DNA from: Streptosporangium sp. NBC_01756
GTDB lineage: Bacteria; Actinomycetota; Actinomycetes; Streptosporangiales; Streptosporangiaceae
Assembly: GCF_035917975.1 (NCBI RefSeq)
Contig: NZ_CP109130.1
Coordinates: 6,448,001-6,512,000, forward strand
DNA: 64,000 nucleotides
Direction of reading: 5' to 3'
Both the position numbers and the translations under genes were made by a program. This document shows, one piece after another, positions 51,471 through 61,134 of the stretch. Under the pieces are notes generated by a model. The model searched no databases. It was not told where the DNA came from and saw nothing but the letters and a program-made list of their open reading frames with translations. Within the stretch, counting starts at the first letter, position 1. Each line of letters begins with the position of its first letter.

Positions 51471-52682
51471 GTGCCATCCACACTTCCCGACGGTGACCCC
51501 GTACCGGCCTCGGGCCGGCTCCCCGACAGCGCGCTCCACGGGCTCGGCGGGCGGCCCTTCGGCTTCTACGTCCACGTGCCCTTCTGCGTGACCCGCTGCG
51601 GTTACTGCGACTTCAACACCTACACGGCGTCCGAACTGGGCCCGGGCGCCTCGCACAAGGACTACGCCGACACCGCCGTCGACGAGGTACGGCGGGCGCG
51701 TGCCAACCTCGGCGACGTGGAACTGCCGGTCGAGACCGTGTTCTTCGGCGGAGGCACCCCCACCCTGCTGCCTGCGGCGGACCTGGTCCGGATCCTGGGC
51801 GCGATCGAGGAGGAGTTCGGGCTCGCCCCGGGCGCCGAGGTGACCACCGAGGCCAATCCCGAGTCCGTGGACCCGTCCTACCTGGCCGAGCTCCGGGCCG
51901 GTGGGTTCACCCGGATGAGCTTCGGCATGCAGAGCGCCCGCGAGCACGTGCTCGCGGTGCTGGACCGCCGGCACACGCCCGGCCGCCCGGCGAGCGCCGT
52001 GCGGGAGGCGAGGGAGGCCGGGTTCGACCACGTCAACCTCGACCTGATCTACAGCACGCCGGGGGAGAGCGACGACGACTGGCGTGCCTCGCTGACGGCG
52101 GCGATCGAGGCCGGGCCCGACCACGTGTCGGCCTACTCGCTGATCGTCGAGGACGGCACCAGGCTGGCCGCCAGGATCCGGCGCGGCGAGCTGCCCATGC
52201 CCGACGACGACGTGGCCGCCGACCGTTACCTCATCGCCGACGCGATGCTCGCCGAGGCCGGGTTCGAGTGGTACGAGGTGTCCAACTGGGCGACCTCGGA
52301 GGCCGGGCGCTGCCGTCACAACCTGCTCTACTGGACCGGTGGCGACTGGTGGGGCGTCGGCCCCGGCGCGCACAGCCATGTCGGCGGCACCCGGTGGTGG
52401 AACGTCAAGCATCCGGCGGCCTACGCCCAGCGTCTGGCCGCCGGCACCTCGCCCGCGCACGCGCGCGAGGTGCTGACCCCGCAGGACAGGGCGGTGGAGC
52501 GGCTGATGCTGGAGCTCAGGCTGGTCCGGGGCTTCCCGCTCAAGGAGCTCGAACGGCCGCCGGTGGTGGCCCGGGCACTGGCCGACGGGCTGCTGGAGGT
52601 GGAACCGTTCAAGGCAGGCCGCGCGGTGCTGACACTGCGCGGCCGTCTCCTGGCCGACGCCCTGGTCCGCGACCTCACCTGA
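51471..52682 (+). CDS. hemW: radical SAM haem chaperone HemW
   Basis: A 403-residue radical SAM protein formerly annotated as coproporphyrinogen III oxidase (HemN-like). The cluster motif FCVTRCGYCDF holds Cys39, Cys43 and Cys46; FFGGGTPTLL and NLDLIYSTPGE follow. HemW lacks the extra HemN residues and acts as a haem chaperone. CAGACT at 51458-51463 lies seven bases before the GTG. It converges on the DUF4870 gene. Confidence 0.93.
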   Translation: MPSTLPDGDPVPASGRLPDSALHGLGGRPFGFYVHVPFCVTRCGYCDFNTYTASELGPGASHKDYADTAVDEVRRARANLGDVELPVETVFFGGGTPTLLPAADLVRILGAIEEEFGLAPGAEVTTEANPESVDPSYLAELRAGGFTRMSFGMQSAREHVLAVLDRRHTPGRPASAVREAREAGFDHVNLDLIYSTPGESDDDWRASLTAAIEAGPDHVSAYSLIVEDGTRLAARIRRGELPMPDDDVAADRYLIADAMLAEAGFEWYEVSNWATSEAGRCRHNLLYWTGGDWWGVGPGAHSHVGGTRWWNVKHPAAYAQRLAAGTSPAHAREVLTPQDRAVERLMLELRLVRGFPLKELERPPVVARALADGLLEVEPFKAGRAVLTLRGRLLADALVRDLT

Positions 52683-52694
52683 GACCGTCCGCGC

Positions 52695-53471
52695 TCACCT
52701 GAGGAAGCGGATGCTCAGCGGGTAGCGGTAGTTCTCCCCCCGGTTGGCCGCGACGGCGGCGATGATCATGAAGACGATCGAGCCGATCCAGACCACCGGC
52801 ATCAGGAGGAAGCCGATCAGCATGAACGCCAGGATCCAGGAGACCACGTAGGCGATCACCAGGGTGAGCTGGAAGTTGAGCGCCTCGGCCGCCTGGTCCC
52901 GCACGTAGGGGGACTCGTCCTTCTTGGCGAGATACAGCACCAGCGGGCCGATGAACCAGGTCAGCAGCCCCAGCAGATGGGCGAGCGTGGCCATGGTGGT
53001 GTCGTCGCTCCCGGGCCGGGGGCCGTACGTCCCCGGAGGCGCCGGATGCCCGTAGCCGGGCGGACGCCCGTAGCCGGGGGGCGGGCCGTACCCGCCGTAC
53101 GGCCCGGGAGGCTGGTAGGCACCCGGGTAGCCGTGCCCACCCGGGCCGTACGGCTGGGCACCCTGGTAGCCGTGCCCGCCCGTTCCGTACGGTGGGGCGG
53201 GTGGCGGATAGCCCTGGCCGGCCTGCGGATGATCGTGGCCGCCCGTTCCGTACGGCGGAGCGGCGGGTGCAGGGTGCCCCTGGCCGGGCTGGAAGGGGCC
53301 GGAGGGCTCATAGGCGCCCGGGTAGCCCTGGCCGCCCGTCCCGTACGGCGGGGCGGGCGGGGGATGACCCTGGCCGGGCTGGGAGGCGCCGGACCGAGGT
53401 GGTCGATCGATGCGCCTGGTGTGCTCCTCGGCTGCGGGGTCCTGTCGTGGATCCTCGGGACGGTCGCTCAT
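52695..53471 (-). CDS. DUF4870 membrane protein with Pro/Gly/Tyr-rich N-terminus
   Basis: A 258-residue protein. Residues 1-150 are low-complexity repeats of GTGG(Q/H)GYP and PPPAPPYG type. The C-terminal 105 residues form the DUF4870 (Tic20-like) domain: TMATLAHLLGLLTWFIGPLV, LAKKDESPYVRDQAAEALNF and three to four helices. The function is unknown; the domain is thought to be a small multi-pass membrane unit. The DNA of the N-terminal part is internally repetitive (about 53050-53400). Confidence 0.85.
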   Translation of the reverse strand: MSDRPEDPRQDPAAEEHTRRIDRPPRSGASQPGQGHPPPAPPYGTGGQGYPGAYEPSGPFQPGQGHPAPAAPPYGTGGHDHPQAGQGYPPPAPPYGTGGHGYQGAQPYGPGGHGYPGAYQPPGPYGGYGPPPGYGRPPGYGHPAPPGTYGPRPGSDDTTMATLAHLLGLLTWFIGPLVLYLAKKDESPYVRDQAAEALNFQLTLVIAYVVSWILAFMLIGFLLMPVVWIGSIVFMIIAAVAANRGENYRYPLSIRFLR

Positions 53472-53498
53472 GGCCCCTCCTGACGGGGTGCGGCGTGG

Positions 53499-54314
53499 TC
53501 AGTCGTTCTCGCCCGGAGCGGTTACGAAGTCGATCAGCTCCTCGACCGGGCCGAGGAGTTCCGGCTCCAGGTCGGCATAGGTGGTGACCGATCCGAGAAT
53601 ACGGCGCCAGGCGTCTCTGGGCTCCAGGTCCCAGCCTAGGGCGGCGATGACGCCCTCTTTCCAGGGGAGGCCGCGCGGGACCGGCGGCCAGGAGGCGATC
53701 TTCAGTACGGAGGGTCTGACCGCCTGCCAGACGTCCACGAACGGATGCCCCACGATCAGCACGTGTGGCGAGGAGACCTGGGAGGCGATCCGGCTCTCCT
53801 TCGAGCCGGGGACCAGATGGTCGACGAGCACGCCCAGACGGCGGTCGGGACCCGGCCCGAACTCCGCCACGATCGAGGGCAGGTGGTCGATCCCCTCGAG
53901 ATACTCCACGACCACGCCTTCGACCCGGAGGTCGTGGCCCCAGACCTTCTCCACGAGGGCGGCGTCGTGCACGCCCTCCACGTAGATCCGGCTCTCCTTC
54001 GCCACCCGGGCCCGCAGGCCCTCCACCGCGATGGAGCCCGAGGCGCTCCTCCGGGGAGCCTGCGGCGCGGCGGCGGGCCGTACCAGCGTCACCACCTTGC
54101 CCTCCAGGAGGAAGGCGGCGGGCTCCAGCGGGAACAGCCGCCGCCGCCCGAACCGGTCCTCCAGCGTGACGGCTTCCTTGTCACAGGCCACCACGGCGCC
54201 GCAGAAGCCGCCACCGGCGTCCTCCACGACCAGGTCGAGCTCGGCGGGGACCTGGGGGATCTTCCCCTTGAGAGGGCGTCGCCAGTTCTCCGCAAGCACG
54301 TCACGCTCGTACAT
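53499..54314 (-). CDS. DUF3097 family protein
   Basis: A 271-residue cytoplasmic protein conserved in actinobacteria between hemW and hrcA. It opens with YERDVLAENWRRPLKGKIP and carries the central YVEGVHDAALVEKVWGHDLR and VVEYLEGIDHLPSIVAEF segments, which resemble a TOPRIM-like fold (my inference). Its function is unknown. It diverges from hrcA. Confidence 0.85.
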   Translation of the reverse strand: MYERDVLAENWRRPLKGKIPQVPAELDLVVEDAGGGFCGAVVACDKEAVTLEDRFGRRRLFPLEPAAFLLEGKVVTLVRPAAAPQAPRRSASGSIAVEGLRARVAKESRIYVEGVHDAALVEKVWGHDLRVEGVVVEYLEGIDHLPSIVAEFGPGPDRRLGVLVDHLVPGSKESRIASQVSSPHVLIVGHPFVDVWQAVRPSVLKIASWPPVPRGLPWKEGVIAALGWDLEPRDAWRRILGSVTTYADLEPELLGPVEELIDFVTAPGEND

Positions 54315-54649
54315 CAGCCACCGCCCGCTCTCTCATCTCGGATCAAGGGGACGGTAGCAAAAAGCCGCGATCACCCGCCGTGCGGCCGCGGCCTGACGCT
54401 GCGGGCCGCAGGGCCGTCGAGGTGCGCCGTAGCCCGGTACGTCCGAGGTGGTCCCGCCGGGGGGCATGTCATAAATTGTGAGTCTTACCGCTTGGGTGGC
54501 GATAGGGGTTGCTTGACAACCGCTCGACTCTGTCATCCTGACGTCGTGTTATCGCACCCCGCGGGCAAGGGCCGTACACTTGGCACTCGGGAACACAGAG
54601 TGCCAGACCTGGCGTTTCGCGTTCGGGTGCGGGCAAGGAGGTGAGCGCG
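54315..54649. promoter_or_regulatory. divergent promoter region of DUF3097 and hrcA
   Basis: The 335-base stretch contains TTGACA (54513-54518) and, nearer the gene, TACACT (54575-54580) just before the CIRCE element, the probable -10 of hrcA. AAGGAGGTGA (about 54636-54645) is an almost complete anti-SD match and places translation at the TTG at 54650. Confidence 0.5.
54580..54606 (+). promoter_or_regulatory. CIRCE element (HrcA operator)
   Basis: TTGGCACTC-N9-GAGTGCCAG matches the CIRCE consensus TTAGCACTC-N9-GAGTGCTAA with the inner 8 bp perfectly paired. It lies 43 bases before the hrcA start and directly after a TACACT -10-like box, so HrcA should repress its own operon with dnaJ. Confidence 0.85.
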
Positions 54650-55663
54650 TTGGTCGACGACCGCAAGTTGGCGGTGCTCCGCGCCATCGTCGAGGACTAC
54701 GTGTCCACCAACGAGCCGGTGGGTTCCAAGGCCCTCGTCGAACGGCACAACCTGGGTGTCTCGCCCGCGACCATCCGTAACGACATGGCGGTGCTGGAGG
54801 AGCAGGGCTACATCGCCCAACCCCACACCAGCGCCGGCAGGGTCCCCACCGACAAGGGTTACCGGCTGTTCGTCGACCGGCTTTCGCAGGTGAAGCCGCT
54901 GTCGAGCGCGGAGCGGAAGGCCATCGAGACCTTCCTCGCCGGAGCCATGGACATCGACGACGTCGTGATGCGCACGGTGCGGCTGCTGGCGCAGCTCACC
55001 CGTCAGGTCGCCGTCGTGCAATATCCCACCCTGACGAACTCCGCGGTCCGCCACGTCGAGCTGGTCCCGCTGAGTGAGCGCCGGCTGATGTTCGTGCTCA
55101 TCACCAACACGGGACGGGTCGAGCAGCGCGTGGTCGAACTGCCCGACGTGGTCGACGAGACCCGCGTCGCCCATCTGCGCGCGACTCTCAACGCCTGCCT
55201 GGACGGCTGCGGGCTGGCCCGTGTCCCGGACATGGTCGCCGACCTGCCCGCCCGGCTTCCGGCGGAGGACCGGCCGCTCGCGGCCACGGTCCTGTCGGTG
55301 CTGCTGGAGTCCCTGGTGGACCGGCATGATGAAAAGATTGTCTTCGCCGGGGCCGCCAACCTCGCGGGAGCCGACTTCACCGTCGGACTCCGCGATGTGC
55401 TGGAGGCTCTGGAAGAGCAGGTCGTGCTCATGCGCCTGCTCGGTGAGACCTCGGACCTTTCGGCTCTGACGGTGCGGATCGGCTCGGAGAACCCCTACAC
55501 GGGTCTCCAGGGCACATCGCTCGTCGCCGCCGGATACGGTTCGGGGGACAAGCAACTGGCCCGGCTCGGTGTGCTGGGTCCGACGCGAATGGACTACCCG
55601 GTCACGATGGGCGCGGTGCGCGCGGTGGCACGCTACGTCAGCCAGATCCTGGCTGCATCCTAA
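54650..55663 (+). CDS. hrcA: heat-inducible transcriptional repressor HrcA
   Basis: A 337-residue winged-helix repressor. The DNA-binding part reads [20 protein letters not shown], then [20 protein letters not shown] and [20 protein letters not shown]. The TTG at 54650 is chosen because AAGGAGGTGA lies eight bases upstream; the GTG at 54641 sits inside that Shine-Dalgarno. A CIRCE operator precedes it. dnaJ follows after 12 bases and is surely co-transcribed. Confidence 0.96.
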   Translation: MVDDRKLAVLRAIVEDYVSTNEPVGSKALVERHNLGVSPATIRNDMAVLEEQGYIAQPHTSAGRVPTDKGYRLFVDRLSQVKPLSSAERKAIETFLAGAMDIDDVVMRTVRLLAQLTRQVAVVQYPTLTNSAVRHVELVPLSERRLMFVLITNTGRVEQRVVELPDVVDETRVAHLRATLNACLDGCGLARVPDMVADLPARLPAEDRPLAATVLSVLLESLVDRHDEKIVFAGAANLAGADFTVGLRDVLEALEEQVVLMRLLGETSDLSALTVRIGSENPYTGLQGTSLVAAGYGSGDKQLARLGVLGPTRMDYPVTMGAVRAVARYVSQILAAS

Positions 55664-55675
55664 GAGGTCAACTAA

Positions 55676-56818
55676 GTGGCTAAGAGCGACTACTACGGCA
55701 CCCTCGGGGTGCGCCGCGACGCCAGTGCGGAAGAGATCAAGAAGGCATACCGCCGCCTGGCTCGAGAGTTGCATCCCGACGTGAACCCCGACCCTGAGAC
55801 CCAGGAGCGGTTCAAGGACATCACACAGGCATACGAGGTGCTGTCCGACGCCAACAAGCGTCAGATGTACGACATGGGCGCCGATCCGTTCGCCTCGGGT
55901 GCCGGCGCCGGTGCCGGGGGCTTCGGGGCGGGCTTCCCGTTCAGCGACATCATGGACGCCTTCTTCGGCGCAGCCGGCGGCGGCGGTGGCCGCGGTCCGC
56001 GGTCACGTGCCCGACGGGGTCGCAACGCGACCATCCGGGTGGAGCTCGACCTGAGCGAGTCGGCCTTCGGCACCACCCGCGAGCTGGTGGTGGACACCGC
56101 CGTGCTCTGCGAGGTCTGCACGGGCTCCGGCGCCGCGGCCGGCACCCATCCTGACACCTGTGACATGTGCCATGGCCGCGGTGAGGTCTCCCAGGTCACG
56201 CGGTCCTTCCTGGGGCAGGTCATGACCTCCCGTCCCTGCCCCCAGTGCGGCGGGTTCGGTTCGATCATCCGCAACCCCTGCCAGGAGTGCTCCGGTGACG
56301 GCCGGGTCCGCACCCGGCGGACCATCAAGGTCCGCATCCCGGCCGGGGTGGAGGACGGCACCCACATCCAGCTCGCCGGCGAAGGCGAGATCGGTCCGGG
56401 TGGCGGCCCGCCCGGCGACCTGTTCCTGGAGATCGTTGAGCGCTCGCACGAGATCTTCGAACGCCGGGGTGACGATCTGCACTGCACCGTGCAGATCCCG
56501 ATGACCGCGGCCTCGCTGGGCACCATTCTGACCATGGAGACGCTCGACGGTCCGGAGGAGCTCGACATCCGGCCGGGCACCCAGTCCGGGCAGACCATCC
56601 CGCTCTACGGCCGGGGCGTCCAGCACCTCAACGAGAACGGCCGCGGGGATCTGCTGATCCATGTCAACGTGGAGACACCCGCCCGCCTCGACCCGGCCCA
56701 GGAAGAGCTCATGCGCGAGCTCGCCAAGCTCCGGGGCGAGGAGCGCCCGCCCGGCAAGTTCGCCCCCGGCCAGCAGGGGTTCTTCTCCCGGCTGCGGGAC
56801 GCTTTCAATGGCCGCTGA
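55676..56818 (+). CDS. dnaJ: chaperone protein DnaJ (DnaJ2 type)
   Basis: A 380-residue Hsp40 co-chaperone. The J domain has HPD at 33-35. A Gly/Phe/Ala linker follows. Four zinc-finger repeats are [24 protein letters not shown] and CQECSGDG, then the client-binding domains. The GTG at 55676 follows AGAGG. It is under HrcA control with hrcA. Confidence 0.97.
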   Translation: MAKSDYYGTLGVRRDASAEEIKKAYRRLARELHPDVNPDPETQERFKDITQAYEVLSDANKRQMYDMGADPFASGAGAGAGGFGAGFPFSDIMDAFFGAAGGGGGRGPRSRARRGRNATIRVELDLSESAFGTTRELVVDTAVLCEVCTGSGAAAGTHPDTCDMCHGRGEVSQVTRSFLGQVMTSRPCPQCGGFGSIIRNPCQECSGDGRVRTRRTIKVRIPAGVEDGTHIQLAGEGEIGPGGGPPGDLFLEIVERSHEIFERRGDDLHCTVQIPMTAASLGTILTMETLDGPEELDIRPGTQSGQTIPLYGRGVQHLNENGRGDLLIHVNVETPARLDPAQEELMRELAKLRGEERPPGKFAPGQQGFFSRLRDAFNGR

Positions 56819-56851
56819 CAGGGGCGCCCGCCGGCACGGCTCCAACGGCCG

Positions 56852-57583
56852 ATGACGGCTCCGGTCTTCCTGGCCGAGGCGGCCGATCTGGCCCGTACGG
56901 AGTTCACGTTCGGCGGGCCGGAAGGACGGCACGCCGCGGCCGTACGGCGGCTGCGGGCCGGAGAACGGCTGGACCTGACCGATGGCGCGGGCACCGTGGC
57001 CGAGTGCGTGGTCCGCGATGCGGGCAAGGACTCCCTCCGTGTCGAGGTGCTCCGCCGTTACGAGGTTCCGGTCCCGCAGCCACGCCTGGTCGTGGTGCAG
57101 GGCCTGCCCAAGGGCGACCGGGGCGAGCTGGCTGTGGAGATGATGACCGAGGCGGGGGTCGACGTGATCGTTCCCTGGGCCGCGGCCCGGTCCGTGACCC
57201 GGTGGAAGGGCGACCGGGCGGCCAAGTCGCTCGATCGCTGGCGCTCCACGGCGAGGGAGGCGGGCAAGCAGTCTCGACGGTTTCACCTACCCGAGGTGAC
57301 CGGACCCGTGACCACCGCCGGAGTGGCCGCGTTGCTGTCGTCGGCCGCCCTGGGGATCGTGCTGCACGAGGAGGCGTCCTCCGCGCTCTCCGCCCTGGAG
57401 CTTCCCGGCGCCGGCGACATCGTCGTGGTGGTCGGACCTGAGGGCGGGGTCGCGGAAGAGGAGATCCTCGCGTTCCGGGAGGCGGGAGCCGTACCGGCGC
57501 TGCTCGGTCCGACGGTGCTGCGCACCTCGACGGCCGGGGTCGCCGCGGCGGCCGTGCTTCAGACGCGCACCGGCCGCTGGTGA
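56852..57583 (+). CDS. rsmE: 16S rRNA m3U1498 methyltransferase
   Basis: A 243-residue SPOUT methyltransferase. A PUA-like N-terminal domain (GPEGRHAAAVRRLRAGERLD) is followed by the SPOUT domain with VVVGPEGGVAEEEILAFREA and the knot-forming GPTVLRTSTAGVAAAAVLQT. It follows dnaJ by 33 bases on the same strand, the usual order. Confidence 0.95.
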   Translation: MTAPVFLAEAADLARTEFTFGGPEGRHAAAVRRLRAGERLDLTDGAGTVAECVVRDAGKDSLRVEVLRRYEVPVPQPRLVVVQGLPKGDRGELAVEMMTEAGVDVIVPWAAARSVTRWKGDRAAKSLDRWRSTAREAGKQSRRFHLPEVTGPVTTAGVAALLSSAALGIVLHEEASSALSALELPGAGDIVVVVGPEGGVAEEEILAFREAGAVPALLGPTVLRTSTAGVAAAAVLQTRTGRW

Positions 57584-57587
57584 TCTC

Positions 57588-58250
57588 CTAGCGGCCGGAG
57601 GAGACGGAGGTCGGCGCCTCCGTCGGCATCGGTGGCGCCGGTTCGTCGGGCGGCGGGCACTCCTCGACCGGGCAGGGGGTCTCCGAAGGGGTGACGGAAT
57701 CCGATGGCTTCGAGGTCGGTGTCTCCTTGCACTCCTCCGTGAGCTCCTCCGGCTCGCCCGGTGTGCTCTCGGGGAGCGTCGTGGGGCAGGTGACGGACGG
57801 CGTGGGTTTCGGGGTGGGTTTCGGAGTCGGCTTCGGCGTGGCCCTGGGGCTCGGTCCGGTGCTCTTGGCGTGGGTGGGGAGCGGTGCGGGTGCCGTGGTG
57901 CCCGACCCCGACCTGGTGCCGACCGGGAGGGGGTTGTGATTGTTCGAGGGAGCCCGCGAGGTGGCGGACAGGTCAGGTGCGGTCGACTGGGTGTAGGTGA
58001 TTTCCTTGCTGTTCACCGTCTGGCTCACCTGCTCGCGGAATGTCGGCACCACCATGACCACGGTGGCCGCGACCAGGACGGCCCCGGCGACAGAGGCTCC
58101 GGCGCGCCACCACATCAGGCCGCGGAGCCCGCGTCTTTCCACGCGGGCGCGGATGATCTCCAGTCCGTCGGGGGAGGGAACGACCGAGTTCGCCTCCGCA
58201 CTGAGGACACGGCGGAGCAGCTCGCCGTACTCGTCGGGGGAGTCGGTCAT
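57588..58250 (-). CDS. membrane protein downstream of an ECF sigma factor
   Basis: A 220-residue protein whose start overlaps the sigma gene stop by 4 bases (ATGA). An N-terminal 45-residue cytoplasmic part (DEYGELLRRVLSAEANSVVP) precedes one transmembrane helix (about 50-70). About 145 external residues follow, very rich in Pro, Thr and Ser, with PKPT repeats and four cysteines (TCPT, EECK, PCPVEEC). The position suggests a partner or anti-sigma of the sigma factor, but no zinc-binding HxxxCxxC motif is seen, so the role is inferred only from context. Confidence 0.7.
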   Translation of the reverse strand: MTDSPDEYGELLRRVLSAEANSVVPSPDGLEIIRARVERRGLRGLMWWRAGASVAGAVLVAATVVMVVPTFREQVSQTVNSKEITYTQSTAPDLSATSRAPSNNHNPLPVGTRSGSGTTAPAPLPTHAKSTGPSPRATPKPTPKPTPKPTPSVTCPTTLPESTPGEPEELTEECKETPTSKPSDSVTPSETPCPVEECPPPDEPAPPMPTEAPTSVSSGR

Positions 58251-58852
58251 GACAGTTGCTCCAGTGAGGTCCGTAAGGCGGCCATGCCACGAGCGGTGTG
58301 GCTCTTGACCGCGCCCTTGCTGATGCCCATGGCGTGGGCGATCTGCGCTTCTGAAAGGTCTCCGTAATAGCGCAGGACCAGTGCCTCGCGCTGACGTGCG
58401 GGCAGCCCGCGCAGTGCCTCGATGACGGCGGACCGCTCGAACTCCCCGATCGCGCCGTTCTCGGCGCTCGGTGCGTCCGGCATGCCCTTGGGAGCGTACT
58501 TCTCCACGACTGCCCGGTGCCGAAGCACCGAGCGGGATCGGTTGACGACCGATTGGCGCAGGTAGGCGAGTGCCTTGTCGGTGTCACGCAGGCGACGCCA
58601 GGCGCCATGGATGGCGACGAACGCGTCCTGCACGACCTCCTCCGCGGTTGCCATATCACGGACGAGTAGCACAGCGAGACGCACGAGCGACCGGTAATGC
58701 GCGCTGTACAGCGCGGTAACGGCCATGTCGGCATCCCACCCGACGGGCACCGCCCCCAGCGACCTGTCGGCCACGAGGGTCTCGGTGGTCACATCAGTGG
58801 GACGCTCGGCCTTCCCAGAGGGTTTACGCTCTTCCGGTTCATTAGGGGGCAT
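58247..58852 (-). CDS. ECF RNA polymerase sigma factor (SigE family type)
   Basis: A 201-residue sigma factor. Region 2 includes ALYSAHYRSLVRLAVLLVRD and EEVVQDAFVAIHGAWRRLRD; region 4 includes LPARQREALVLRYYGDLSEA and ISKGAVKSHTARGMAALR. The start is unsure: ATG at 58852 is preferred, ATG at 58882 adds ten residues and neither has a clear ribosome-binding site. It is coupled to a membrane protein gene. ATCCACC/GGTGGAT (58926-58946) lies in the upstream region. Confidence 0.92.
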   Translation of the reverse strand: MPPNEPEERKPSGKAERPTDVTTETLVADRSLGAVPVGWDADMAVTALYSAHYRSLVRLAVLLVRDMATAEEVVQDAFVAIHGAWRRLRDTDKALAYLRQSVVNRSRSVLRHRAVVEKYAPKGMPDAPSAENGAIGEFERSAVIEALRGLPARQREALVLRYYGDLSEAQIAHAMGISKGAVKSHTARGMAALRTSLEQLS

Positions 58853-58925
58853 GACCCAGTCGTGTCCTCGCCAGGCGGCCATATCGTGCGAATCGTAATG
58901 GGCTGTGGTTGTTGAAGTTTTGCAT

Positions 58926-58946
58926 ATCCACCATATCCGGGTGGAT
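58926..58946. promoter_or_regulatory. 7-bp inverted repeat between sigma factor and HIT genes
   Basis: ATCCACC-ATATCCG-GGTGGAT is a perfect dyad in the divergent promoter region. It may be an operator for the sigma gene or a hairpin in its leader. Confidence 0.4.
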
Positions 58947-59008
58947 CTTTCTTTGCTGGCGATGCACCATCACCGATTGGCAACGTCAGGGGAGGATAGG
59001 GTGCCTGC

Positions 59009-59362
59009 ATGGTGAGCGAAGCCGACTGCCTGTTCTGCAAGATCGTGGCCGGAGAGATCCCCGCGAAGATCGTCCATGAGACCGATCGCACGCTGGCCTT
59101 CCGCGATGTCAACCCGCAGGCGCCCACGCACGTGCTCGTGGTCCCCAAGGACCATTACCCGGACGCGGCCGCGCTGGCCGCGGCCGACCACGGACTCGCC
59201 GACGACGTGCTCAAGGCCGCACATGCGGTCGCCGAGCAGGAGGGCGTCGCCGACTCGGGATACCGCCTGGTCTTCAACACCGGGCCCGGGGCGGGCCAGA
59301 CCGTCTTCCACGTGCACGGACACGTGCTGGGCGGGCGTGGTCTGACCTGGCCGCCCGGGTAA
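59009..59362 (+). CDS. HIT family nucleotide-binding protein
   Basis: A 117-residue HIT hydrolase. It begins CLFCKIVAGEIPAKIVHETD and has the histidine triad HVHGHVLGG near the C-terminus. It is of the HINT type that hydrolyses aminoacyl or purine nucleotide phosphoramidates. TAGGGT six bases before the ATG indicates a leaderless message. phoH follows 92 bases downstream, a conserved order. Confidence 0.94.
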   Translation: MVSEADCLFCKIVAGEIPAKIVHETDRTLAFRDVNPQAPTHVLVVPKDHYPDAAALAAADHGLADDVLKAAHAVAEQEGVADSGYRLVFNTGPGAGQTVFHVHGHVLGGRGLTWPPG

Positions 59363-59454
59363 AAACCGGTAAGCGCGACAGCGTCGATCACGGATACGAT
59401 GGCGGAGTAGTTCCGCGCCGATACCTGGAGGCGAACAGGCCGAAAGGCCCGCCT

Positions 59455-60518
<1,064 letters not shown>

Positions 60519-60522
<4 letters not shown>

Positions 60523-60566
60523 CGAGCGGGCCGCGGAGTGAGCGGGAAGCGGTGAGCGACCAGTGA
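60519..60566 (+). CDS. minicistron A, 15 residues
   Basis: ATG at 60519 overlaps the phoH stop (ATGA) and encodes [15 protein letters not shown], then TGA. It lies in the first copy of a 44-bp direct repeat. The stop again overlaps the next start (GTGA). It is probably a coupling device and not a functional peptide. Confidence 0.45.
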
Positions 60567-60656
60567 GCGCGGAGCGAATCCGACGCGGTGAGTGGAGCGG
60601 GTCGCGAGGTATGAGCGGGCCGCGGAGTGAGCGAGAAGCGGTGAGCGACCAGTGAG
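60524..60656 (+). repeat. 44-bp direct repeat pair between phoH and ybeY
   Basis: Copies at 60524-60567 and 60613-60656 begin GAGCGGGCCGCGGAGTGAGC and end AGCGGTGAGCGACCAGTGAG, with one mismatch. The second copy ends at the ybeY start, so the repeat carries GGTGAG plus a GTG(A) start. Duplication of the ybeY initiation region explains the tandem minicistrons. Confidence 0.9.
60563..60655 (+). CDS. minicistron B, 30 residues
   Basis: GTG at 60563 overlaps the stop of minicistron A as GTGA. It encodes [16 protein letters not shown] followed by [14 protein letters not shown], so its second half repeats peptide A. Its TGA at 60653-60655 overlaps the ybeY GTG start at 60652 (GTGA). GGTGAG lies seven bases before the start. 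The chain would let ribosomes pass from phoH to ybeY by re-initiation. Confidence 0.45.
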   Translation: MSAERIRRGEWSGSRGMSGPRSEREAVSDQ

Positions 60657-61134
60657 TGTCGAGGTCAACAACGAATCCGGGGTGGAGGTCGACGAGGGGC
60701 TCATCGTCTCCCTGGCCGGATATGTGCTGGGACGGATGGGCATCAACCCGCTCGCCGAGCTGTCGATCCTGATCGTGGACGAAGACGCCATGGCGGTGCT
60801 GCACGAGCAGTGGATGGGGGAGCCCGGCCCGACGGATGTGCTCTCCTTCCCGATGGACGAGCTGCGTCCGGGCCCGGGCTCCGGAGCCCGGCAGGAGGGT
60901 GACGCCCCCACCGACCCCGCGCTCCTCGGCGACGTGGTGCTCTGCCCGCAGGTGGCTGCCAGGCAGGCGTCCGAGGCCGGGCACAGCACCGAGGCGGAGT
61001 TGGAGTTGCTGTGCACGCACGGCATTCTCCATCTGCTCGGTTACGACCACGCGGAGCCCGATGAGCACAAGGAGATGTTCGGCCTGCAGGGCGAACTCCT
61101 GGAATCGTGGCGGGAGGTGCGCACCCAACGGTGA
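60652..61134 (+). CDS. ybeY: endoribonuclease YbeY
   Basis: A 160-residue metal-dependent RNase for 16S rRNA 3' maturation and ribosome quality control. The zinc motif [11 protein letters not shown] places His123, His127 and His133; [12 protein letters not shown] is conserved. The GTG start is coupled to minicistron B by GTGA. The CBS membrane gene begins inside its last codons (GTGA at 61131). Confidence 0.95.
   Translation: MSVEVNNESGVEVDEGLIVSLAGYVLGRMGINPLAELSILIVDEDAMAVLHEQWMGEPGPTDVLSFPMDELRPGPGSGARQEGDAPTDPALLGDVVLCPQVAARQASEAGHSTEAELELLCTHGILHLLGYDHAEPDEHKEMFGLQGELLESWREVRTQR

Noticed and set aside
49518-52460. A 980-codon reverse frame across lepA and hemW
   Set aside because: It runs through two unmistakable forward genes and its composition (Gly/Val/Asp/His repeats) is typical of an antisense shadow.
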